Positions 43,769 to 50,868 of a stretch of 64,000 nt of DNA are shown in pieces. A model generated the notes under the pieces. It saw nothing but the letters and a program-made list of their open reading frames with translations, had not been told where the DNA came from and did not search any database. Source of the DNA: Pseudoteredinibacter isoporae_A. GTDB taxonomy: Bacteria; Pseudomonadota; Gammaproteobacteria; Pseudomonadales; Cellvibrionaceae. The stretch covers positions 124,001 through 188,000 of the forward strand of contig NZ_BAABWJ010000001.1 of assembly GCF_040372805.1 (NCBI RefSeq), read 5' to 3'. How positions within the stretch are numbered: position 1 is the first letter of the stretch; each line of letters begins with the position of its first letter. A program made the position numbers and the translations under genes.

Positions 43769-46029
43769 TTAGTCTCCGCTCGCGCAAATGACATACCTTG
43801 AGACCCGAAATGGAATGCGACATAAACAAGCGCGCACAGCAACAACATCAACAGAGACTGATACAACTTAAGCTCCCAACCAAGCGCCGTTTTCGGGTAA
43901 GCCATGGCCGTTTTTTGCTGCACCTTGGCCACGGCTGGTTTGGCACTGCCCTTGGGCAGTTGATTGGGCACCGCCACACGATCAGACACCGCCGTCATTG
44001 GGCGGGAAATTTTCTCTTCCACTGCGATGAAACTGGTATAGGGGGAAAGTAACTGTTCGGCCAAAGCAATTTTCAGAACCTCGGCTTTGACTGCACTCGG
44101 ATCTCGCCCCAAAGTTTTTTCATCTTCCAATTGGGCAATCTTTTTTCGCCCCCATAAATTCGACAAACCCCGGTGTTGACGATCAGCCAGTGCTGCCAGT
44201 GAAATAGTTTGCTGCCACGCTTGAGCGGCTAGCTGGCCTCTGATGATGACATTGCCATCCATTACCTGGCTGGCATTTTTCTCGGTCAATTTGGCCTGAA
44301 TCAACACGGCTTCACCCATGTACAAATCGGAAATATTTTCAGGCAATGCATTGACCTTAAGATGTTCCGGCCACTGAATACGAACATCACGTAACACTGG
44401 CGCAGCCAATTGTGAAAACAAATGGCCCATCTCATCCTCTACCTGATCCAGGCGAGAAATATAGCGATGGCTGCCGCGACCAAACTCCGCGGCTTTGCGC
44501 ATAAAAAAACCGTTCGGGGCGGAACCAATGCCCACTGTAAACAAGCGGCTATCCCCCAACAGCTTGTGAATTTCCCGAAACAATTCCGCTTCATTACCTA
44601 CACTGCCATCGGTAATAAAAACAACCTGTTTCAAAAAACCTTCCACAGGCTTGCCCTGCAATGCTTCTCGCAACGCCGGCAACATTTCCGTACCACCGCC
44701 TGAGTGCAAACTGGCAACAAAATCCAGAGCCTGTTGACGGTTTCGCTGATTCATAAACAGAGGATTGCTTGAAAACATGCGGTAATTAGAGTTGAACTCA
44801 ATAATATTAAAACGGTTACCATCACCCATCTGTTGTATCGCGGTGCTCAGTGCCGCCTTCGCCTGGATGATCGACTCGCCGTCCATTGAACCGGAAGTAT
44901 CGATAATAAAAATAACTTCTCTAGGAATTGCTGATGCCAGAGTCTGAGGGGGCAACAACATGACCATGGCGTAATCATTCTGCTCCTTACTCTGGCGGAA
45001 CAACGCCGCACGCGGCTGAGATGAGGGATTCGGGGACCACTGCAAAATGACATCGCGATCCATCGCTGCTACACCATTGGCCAGGCCGATTTGATGACGT
45101 TTATCCAATTTTCGAACCGAGAGTTTGTGGCTCGGACTTTCAACCCGTGCCAAAGGCAAACCCGCATCAAGACTGATGTGCAAACTCATTGGATTCACAA
45201 TCTCATTCGAAGCCACCATCGGCGGACTGATGTCGCTTGCGTCCGGAACCTGAGTGGTCGCTTGTGCCCAACCATGATGATCGAGCTTCAATTCCGATGG
45301 GGTACTTGGATTACGCAACACCTGTCCCGGCATATAGCGCGGAGTCAGGGTTGAGGGAATACGCAAACTGAACTGCAGGCCACCTTGTTCAGGGAAATCA
45401 CGGAGGTTTACACTTTGCACAACCTTGAGTTCGACTTCAATTTCTTCCCCCGGAGCAATATTCGCCACACGCTGGGTAAAGAGGTTGGCTCGCTGCTGCT
45501 CACTGAGAGCCGCTTTCTGGCCACGCTTACGTGCCAATTGATACTGTTTACGCGCAGCCTTCTTTTCTTTGATTTTTCCCTTGATCAAGCGGTCTCCCAC
45601 GCGCATTTGCATGGCACCGATCGCCGCCTGCTCGTCCATGGGAAACACATACACGGCTTCAAGCCATTGTTTGCCCTGATTCTTAAAACGTTGCTGCAAG
45701 GTAATCTCAGCCACCATGCCATTGATCTCAACATTGAAATCACTCGACATATGCAAAGCCGGCGCACGACGACCTGAATCATCGAGAAAGAACAAATCCC
45801 CGCCCTTTTCCTGGTGACGCGTTTGCCACTGATAATCATCTTCTGCCCGCACTGAATCCGCAAAGGCGATAAACAGAACAAGCAAAGGCAGTAACAGAAC
45901 GCCCAGAATATATTGACGCCAACGTCGACTCTTTACCGGCGACTCAAGCAATAAATGTTTTGGAATCCGCCCGCGGCGAAAGCGCTGACGACATAAATGT
46001 AACGCCGGTGAAGAATCTAAAGCCATCAT
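43765..46029 (-). CDS. Marine proteobacterial sortase target protein (VIT-VWA)
   Basis: A 754-residue exported protein, presumably the only substrate of the sortase. A long N-terminus leads to a signal helix at about 39-62. The VIT domain covers about 75-210 and a von Willebrand A domain follows, with the metal site DTSGSM at 377-382. The C-terminus has the sorting signal YPKTA (711-715), a hydrophobic segment (about 722-741) and a tail with Arg750 and Lys754. The usual signal is LPXTG-like, so the first residue and last residue are unusual. A hairpin covers the ribosome site. Confidence 0.93.
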   Translation of the reverse strand: MMALDSSPALHLCRQRFRRGRIPKHLLLESPVKSRRWRQYILGVLLLPLLVLFIAFADSVRAEDDYQWQTRHQEKGGDLFFLDDSGRRAPALHMSSDFNVEINGMVAEITLQQRFKNQGKQWLEAVYVFPMDEQAAIGAMQMRVGDRLIKGKIKEKKAARKQYQLARKRGQKAALSEQQRANLFTQRVANIAPGEEIEVELKVVQSVNLRDFPEQGGLQFSLRIPSTLTPRYMPGQVLRNPSTPSELKLDHHGWAQATTQVPDASDISPPMVASNEIVNPMSLHISLDAGLPLARVESPSHKLSVRKLDKRHQIGLANGVAAMDRDVILQWSPNPSSQPRAALFRQSKEQNDYAMVMLLPPQTLASAIPREVIFIIDTSGSMDGESIIQAKAALSTAIQQMGDGNRFNIIEFNSNYRMFSSNPLFMNQRNRQQALDFVASLHSGGGTEMLPALREALQGKPVEGFLKQVVFITDGSVGNEAELFREIHKLLGDSRLFTVGIGSAPNGFFMRKAAEFGRGSHRYISRLDQVEDEMGHLFSQLAAPVLRDVRIQWPEHLKVNALPENISDLYMGEAVLIQAKLTEKNASQVMDGNVIIRGQLAAQAWQQTISLAALADRQHRGLSNLWGRKKIAQLEDEKTLGRDPSAVKAEVLKIALAEQLLSPYTSFIAVEEKISRPMTAVSDRVAVPNQLPKGSAKPAVAKVQQKTAMAYPKTALGWELKLYQSLLMLLLCALVYVAFHFGSQGMSFARAETK

Positions 46030-46034
46030 ATTTC

Positions 46035-46058
46035 TACCCTGTAAATTGTTTCAGGGTA
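46035..46058 (-). promoter_or_regulatory. Inverted repeat over the ribosome binding site of the sortase target gene
   Basis: TACCCTG and CAGGGTA, 7 bp each, are separated by ten bases. On the minus strand the second arm contains the AGGG that serves as ribosome site six bases before the ATG. A hairpin in the mRNA would hide the site. Confidence 0.55.
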
Positions 46059-46072
46059 TTAAATCAAGCAGC

Positions 46073-46092
46073 TGTGGCAGCTCGATGCCACA
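46073..46092. promoter_or_regulatory. Inverted repeat in the divergent sortase target/pdsR promoter region
   Basis: TGTGGCA and TGCCACA are separated by six bases. The repeat lies midway between the two divergent genes, so it is a candidate binding site for PdsR or another regulator. Confidence 0.5.
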
Positions 46093-46193
46093 ACCATGGC
46101 AAGTTGGAGTCGAATTATGATCAATTATGGCGGGGATTTATTTTCCACGACATAGCGATACACTATGCCCCTCAAACAAGGGAAGGACACAAC

Positions 46194-46898
46194 ATGCCAA
46201 GGCATATCGTCATTGTTGAAGATGAAGTTGCTATCGCGGCCAACTATCAGGAAGCTCTACAACGTCAGGGGTTCCAAGTCAGTCACTATATCGATCGCCC
46301 CAGTGCGCTGCAGGCTTTTAATGAAGCTCTACCCGATCTGGCGATCATTGACGTGGGGCTGGGCGAGGAAATCGAAGGCGGCTTTGATCTTTGCCGGCAA
46401 CTGCGCGCCCAGGCGCCCCAACTGCCTATTATTTTCCTCACTGCCCGTGACAGTGAGCTGGACATGATCAGCGGCCTGCGTCTCGGAGCCGATGACTACC
46501 TCACCAAAGACATCAGTCAGGCCCATATGCTCGCACGCATTGTGGCACTGTTTCGCCGCATGGAAGCCCTGCAAGGGCCTGAACAGGAAGCTGAAGAAAA
46601 TTGTCTGCAGCGCGGCCCTTTGGATATCAATCTCGATCGCATGCATGCCCGCTGGCAAAATCACCTCCTGGATCTGACGGTCACCGAGTTGTGGATCGTA
46701 CACGCACTCGCCAAACACCCTGGCCACGTTAAAAATCGCCAGCAGTTGATGGACGCGGCCAACGTCGTATTGGACGACAACACCATCACCTCCCACATCA
46801 AACGTATCCGTAAGAAATTCCAGCAGATTGATCCCGAGTTTCGCTGCATTGCAACCGCCTATGGCATGGGCTACCGCTGGCAGGAAGCCGCTGAATGA
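46194..46898 (+). CDS. pdsR: Sortase system response regulator PdsR (OmpR type)
   Basis: A 234-residue response regulator. The receiver domain has the acidic pair at E9-D10, the phosphoacceptor D53 (AIIDVG), the T in FLTARDSE and K in YLTKD. A winged helix of the OmpR type occupies the C-terminus (NRQQLMDAANVV, SHIKRIRKKF, YGMGYRW). I chose the ATG at 46194 after GGAAGGACACAAC; the longer frame reads into the divergent promoter. It overlaps pdsS by four bases and probably regulates the divergent target-sortase operon. Confidence 0.93.
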   Translation: MPRHIVIVEDEVAIAANYQEALQRQGFQVSHYIDRPSALQAFNEALPDLAIIDVGLGEEIEGGFDLCRQLRAQAPQLPIIFLTARDSELDMISGLRLGADDYLTKDISQAHMLARIVALFRRMEALQGPEQEAEENCLQRGPLDINLDRMHARWQNHLLDLTVTELWIVHALAKHPGHVKNRQQLMDAANVVLDDNTITSHIKRIRKKFQQIDPEFRCIATAYGMGYRWQEAAE

Positions 46899-49009
46899 AA
46901 CTCAGTCGGCAGTTGTTGCTCCTCAGCTTGCTCACGTTGATGATCCCCTGGGCGGGCTACCAGCATCTGCAGGAAATGGACCAACTGCTGCGTGACGGGC
47001 AGAGCCGAGCTCTGCTCGCTCAGGCCAGAGCCGTCGCCACCGCCTTGAGCAACGAAGAACACTTGTCGGTCTGGCCGGAGCCAAAGGCAAGCAATCGTCA
47101 GTCGGGCTTTTTTGCGCCCCTGCAACAAGGGCAACTGGTCCTGGATGGTTATGACGGAGATTGGCCCGCCTGGCGCCATGGACCTTTCTATCAAGCCGGA
47201 CAAGACGACTACCATGCTCGTTGGCGCCTGATGATTCAACGCGCCGAGGCGGAAACCTTTGCCAATCGAAAACGCCTGCGCAGCCCCCACGACCGACTGT
47301 TTGTTTTTGTTGAGGTCACAAAGAGCGAGTTAAGCTATTACCACCCGGGAAAACACGGTCTCGCCAATGGCGACCACTTGCTGCTTCAGAGCGCCTCCCA
47401 AACCTATGCACTCAGCACCAGCTCCCCCGGTAAAATCATTGCCCGCTACCGTAGCGGTGAACACATTCTGGTTGAGCACCGCCTTCAGGGCTGGTGGCGT
47501 GAAACCAGCAAAGGGTATCAAGTGGAACTCCAACTGCCACTGGACCTGTTGGACGATCGCTTTAATCTGACCGTTGTCTCGGATCAAGGCGAGCAACTGG
47601 GTTTATGGGACAGTGAGCAGCAAGCTCCAAGGCTCGTTTATCAACAGGAAAGCCTCGACAATGCGCTTAAACCATTTCGCCAGGATGGTATTCGCCTCAG
47701 CGTCAGCGGCCGCCAGGGCGAGCTGTTAGCTGATCAGGCGCCGACAATGTTGAACCACTACCTGGATGCCCCCAAGCGACTGCACCCGATCAAGGCCTGG
47801 ATCTATCAGCGACTGCTGCAAAGCCAGCAGCTCGAGCGCCTGCAGGACTGGCAGCGCAGTGGTTGGTATTTCGGCAATGAGCTGCAAAGCGCACTCACAG
47901 GTCAAGCAGACCATCGTTGGTATCAGGGGGACGGACAACTCAAAGTACGAGCCAGCGCCCCGGTTATAGGCCCCAGCGGTGCGATTCAAGGCGCAGTAAT
48001 CGCTGAACAAAGCAACGATACCCAAGCAAGCCTGATGAACTCGGCTCTGCTCAACCTCTTACTCTATTCCAGCCTGGGCAGTTTTGTCCTCGGGGCCGCC
48101 CTATTGGCTTATGCCAGTTGGCTGGGCTGGCGAATCACCAAACTCAGCCAGGCGGCGGAACAAGCGCTGGATGAATACGGCCGCCCCAAACCCGAACATT
48201 ATTTGCAGCCCCCCAGTGAGGCCAAAGACGAACTTGGCGACCTGAGCCGGCATCACCATACTCTGCTGCGCCGATTGCGGGCTTACAGTGATTACCTCAG
48301 CAGCCTGTCCAGCAAGCTCTCCCATGAATTGCGTACCCCTCTGGCGGTGGTCAAAACCTCCCTGGACAACCTTCAGCAATGCGACCTCAATGAAGAGCAA
48401 AGCAGTTACAACAGCCGAGCCTTACAGGGCAGCGAACGCCTTTCAGCCATACTCAATGCCATGGGGGCAGCCAGCCAGGTCGAAGCGGCTATTCAAAGCG
48501 CCGAAAAAGAGCCTTTTCACCTGGACCAATTGCTGCGTGATCTGGCTCTGGCTTATCGTGACACCTTTGCTGAACACTGCCGCATTGAGCTTGAGCTGGA
48601 CGAGAACCGCAACATCCCTTACCAAGGGGCCCCAGAACTGCTGGCCCAAGCTCTGGATAAATTGATTGAGAATGCCGTTGATTTCTGCCCCCAGGGTGGG
48701 CGCATCACCTTGTCACTGAGCGAGAGCCCATCGGCCTATCGCCTCGAAGTCGAGAACGATGGCCCGCTGCTGCCCGATCTGCTCAGCGAGCAGCTGTTTG
48801 AGTCGCTGGTCTCGGTACGAGAGAAAACCGATCGTGAGCGCCCTCATCTGGGGCTGGGCCTGCGTATCGTCCAACTCATTGCCGAGTTTCATCAGGCCAA
48901 GGTTCATGCGAAAAATCGTGCCGATCTGGGAGGTGTTCGCTTTACCATGGTGCTGCCCAAAGGCCTACGCAGGGATATCGCCACACCCCCTAACGACGAT
49001 TTGCGCTAA
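46895..49009 (+). CDS. pdsS: Sortase system sensor histidine kinase PdsS
   Basis: A 704-residue membrane kinase. Helices lie at about 5-21 and 382-412, with some 360 residues between them in the periplasm. That part begins with a beta-sandwich-like section at about 80-250 (LDGYDGDW; DRLFVFVEV; VELQLPLDLL) that resembles family 9 carbohydrate-binding modules. A HAMP-like linker leads to the phosphorylated His477 in KLSHELRTPL and an ATPase domain with IENAVDFCPQGG and GLGLRIVQLIAE. The signal sensed is unknown; a sugar or glycan is a reasonable guess. Confidence 0.92.
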   Translation: MKLSRQLLLLSLLTLMIPWAGYQHLQEMDQLLRDGQSRALLAQARAVATALSNEEHLSVWPEPKASNRQSGFFAPLQQGQLVLDGYDGDWPAWRHGPFYQAGQDDYHARWRLMIQRAEAETFANRKRLRSPHDRLFVFVEVTKSELSYYHPGKHGLANGDHLLLQSASQTYALSTSSPGKIIARYRSGEHILVEHRLQGWWRETSKGYQVELQLPLDLLDDRFNLTVVSDQGEQLGLWDSEQQAPRLVYQQESLDNALKPFRQDGIRLSVSGRQGELLADQAPTMLNHYLDAPKRLHPIKAWIYQRLLQSQQLERLQDWQRSGWYFGNELQSALTGQADHRWYQGDGQLKVRASAPVIGPSGAIQGAVIAEQSNDTQASLMNSALLNLLLYSSLGSFVLGAALLAYASWLGWRITKLSQAAEQALDEYGRPKPEHYLQPPSEAKDELGDLSRHHHTLLRRLRAYSDYLSSLSSKLSHELRTPLAVVKTSLDNLQQCDLNEEQSSYNSRALQGSERLSAILNAMGAASQVEAAIQSAEKEPFHLDQLLRDLALAYRDTFAEHCRIELELDENRNIPYQGAPELLAQALDKLIENAVDFCPQGGRITLSLSESPSAYRLEVENDGPLLPDLLSEQLFESLVSVREKTDRERPHLGLGLRIVQLIAEFHQAKVHAKNRADLGGVRFTMVLPKGLRRDIATPPNDDLR

Positions 49010-49056
49010 GATCGCCAAAACAGGGGGAAATTCACCGCTTGGATCGCGCAAAAGTC

Positions 49057-49086
49057 TTGACTTAGAAATCGAAAACGGCATAATAC
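49057..49086 (+). promoter_or_regulatory. Probable rpsT promoter
   Basis: TTGACT (49057-49062) and TAATAC (49081-49086) with an 18-bp spacer, 42 bp upstream of the rpsT start codon. Confidence 0.7.
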
Positions 49087-49127
49087 CGCGTCCTTAATTT
49101 AGACCAAAACGTTATAGGAGCATTACG

Positions 49128-49394
49128 GTGGCTAATTCACCTCAAGCTAAAAAACGTGCCCGCCAGAACGAAAAGGCCCGCCAGCACAACGCCAGCCTTC
49201 GCTCCATGGTGCGTACTTACATTAAAAAAGTTATTGCCGCAGTCGACTCTGGCGATGTTGAAGCCGCAAAAGCTGCTTACGCAGCGGCAGTACCTGTCAT
49301 TGACCGCATTGCAGACAAAGGCATTATTCACAAGAATAAAGCCGCTCGTCATAAGAGCCGTCTGAACGCGCAAGTTAAGGCGATGGCCGCTTAA
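49128..49394 (+). CDS. rpsT: 30S ribosomal protein S20
   Basis: An 88-residue basic protein with the standard S20 sequence: ANSPQAKKRARQNEKARQHNASLRS at the start and IHKNKAARHKSRLNAQVKAM at the end. The start codon is GTG, as usual for S20 in other bacteria, where a non-ATG start allows autoregulation. GGAG lies ten bases upstream. It has its own promoter and terminator and is separated from murJ, its usual neighbour, by about 36 kb. Confidence 0.98.
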   Translation: MANSPQAKKRARQNEKARQHNASLRSMVRTYIKKVIAAVDSGDVEAAKAAYAAAVPVIDRIADKGIIHKNKAARHKSRLNAQVKAMAA

Positions 49395-49416
49395 TTGCAG
49401 CTTTGCTAAGACAGTC

Positions 49417-49443
49417 AAAAAGCCGGCTTTTGTCGGCTTTTTT
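49417..49443 (+). terminator. rpsT terminator
   Basis: A 9-bp stem (AAAAAGCCG with CGGCTTTTT) and 8-base loop followed by Ts, 22 bp after the rpsT stop. Confidence 0.92.
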
Positions 49444-49661
49444 GCGTCTGGAGAAAGGAAAAAGCGGCCCGGTGTACCCATCTCACGCTCTCGTGGGAGT
49501 TCCAACGACCACTTGTCTCTATCGCTCAATACTAAGGATGAAAATAATAACGATATCCGTAGTTAAGTAGGCTCATTTTCCGCAATCGGTAGCGACCACG
49601 CTGCACTTGCATGACATAGTTCACGAAACCTGACGCCTCCAACTGCATTGACGAGACCCGA

Positions 49662-50351
49662 ATGAGACAGTTTTTTTCGCGAACGACCGGCTTACGCATC
49701 ACGATCTGCAGCCTATTCTTGCTCACCAGCCAACTGAGCAACGCCCAAGCCGAGAATACAGCAAACCCGAACACCGGAAGCGAGCCCCAGACAATCAAGG
49801 GGATTAGCGCCCTAAACCACTGGGCCAATATGGTTGAAAGACTGCGCAATCCACAGCTCGATCCCATTGAGCAACTCAGTGCCCTCAATCAATATTTCAA
49901 CCGCTTCTCCTGGCGCAGTGATCGCCAACAATGGCAATCTGACGACCATTGGTCCAGCAGCTTTGACACCATCCGCACTCAACGAGGCGACTGTGAAGAC
50001 CTTAGCATCGCCAAATTTTCCACACTGCTCGCACTGGGATACAGAGAAGATCAGCTACGGCTGCACTATGTCTTTTCTCGCCACATCAAGAGCAGCCACA
50101 TGGTAGTCTCGGTGCGCTTCGATAACGGTCAGGAAGTGCTTCTGGACAGCCTGAGTGACGACTTAAAGCCCATTGCCCAGAGAAACGACCTGCAAGCTAT
50201 TTATCGCTTCAACCGCGATGGACTTTGGATTCCCAAGCTCGGTCAGGGGAAGCGCAGCTTGAGCCTGATACCCAGCTGGGAGCGCCTGCTGCAGAATGAT
50301 CCCATCCTGCGCAACCCCGAGTTGCTTTCTCAACAGTTTTCCAGCTTATAA
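49662..50351 (+). CDS. Transglutaminase-like cysteine peptidase (BTLCP, LapG-like)
   Basis: A 229-residue exported protein with signal peptide (about 1-30, ending NAQA). The catalytic triad is C111 (RGDCEDLSIAKF), H146 (SSHMVVSV) and D162 (LLDSLS). This fits the DUF920/BTLCP family. LapG, the best studied member, cuts large surface adhesins when cyclic di-GMP is low. No lapD or adhesin gene is next to it here, so this assignment is by family only. The ATG has a weak ribosome site. Confidence 0.88.
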   Translation: MRQFFSRTTGLRITICSLFLLTSQLSNAQAENTANPNTGSEPQTIKGISALNHWANMVERLRNPQLDPIEQLSALNQYFNRFSWRSDRQQWQSDDHWSSSFDTIRTQRGDCEDLSIAKFSTLLALGYREDQLRLHYVFSRHIKSSHMVVSVRFDNGQEVLLDSLSDDLKPIAQRNDLQAIYRFNRDGLWIPKLGQGKRSLSLIPSWERLLQNDPILRNPELLSQQFSSL

Positions 50352-50363
50352 AGCCTAGCCTAT

Positions 50364-50714
50364 TCAGTTCGTCCACTGCCCGATATTCATCTGGCAGTCG
50401 ATACTGTCCAGTGCCATATGAATTACCAAGCCCAGCCCCACCCAACGGGTTTTGCTGAACAAACACAGAGCCACATAGCCCAGGATCAAGGGCAAGCGAT
50501 GCAATGGATGAAAGCCAATACTGCAGCGATTCGGGTCATAAATGGGTGTTGCCAACAGATGATCAATATCCACCAACATGGTTAACATCATGAGCAGATA
50601 AGCTTTACGCCAGTGCTTGGGAAAGAAGCACACAGCAACCGCGAAGGGCACGATAAAATGCAAAGCGATGTGAAAAATAACCAACTCCTCAATGCGCATC
50701 TGACCGAACGCCAA
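50364..50714 (-). CDS. DUF6122 family membrane protein
   Basis: A 116-residue protein with three or four helices. The block TMLVDIDHLLATPIYDPNRCSIGFHPLHRLP contains conserved Asp, His and Cys residues typical of DUF6122. Function is unknown; the pattern suggests a membrane metal-dependent hydrolase. The start could be the ATG at 50714 or the one at 50699 five codons later. It converges with the peptidase gene. Confidence 0.8.
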   Translation of the reverse strand: MAFGQMRIEELVIFHIALHFIVPFAVAVCFFPKHWRKAYLLMMLTMLVDIDHLLATPIYDPNRCSIGFHPLHRLPLILGYVALCLFSKTRWVGLGLVIHMALDSIDCQMNIGQWTN

Positions 50715-50804
50715 TGCTCAAACGGCCTCATCAATAAGGCCCACATCATACGAGCAGCATTGCTCGAGACCAAGCATCATTTTCCGAAACTGAACATAAA
50801 AAAA

Positions 50805-50832
50805 GCCCCGCGGGAGAACACTCCAGCGAGGC
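50805..50832 (-). terminator. Terminator of the RND efflux operon
   Basis: A hairpin with interrupted GC pairs (GCC, CGC and GGAG paired with their complements) followed on the minus strand by seven Ts, 37 bp after the RND gene stop codon. Confidence 0.8.
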
Positions 50833-50868
50833 ATCGTCGCACCTGGCTAATGCCAGGGTTTCAGTTGA

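Noticed and set aside
45960..46193. N-terminal extension of pdsR by 78 codons
   Set aside because: It runs into the divergent target gene and promoter; the receiver domain begins right after the ATG at 46194, which has a good ribosome site.
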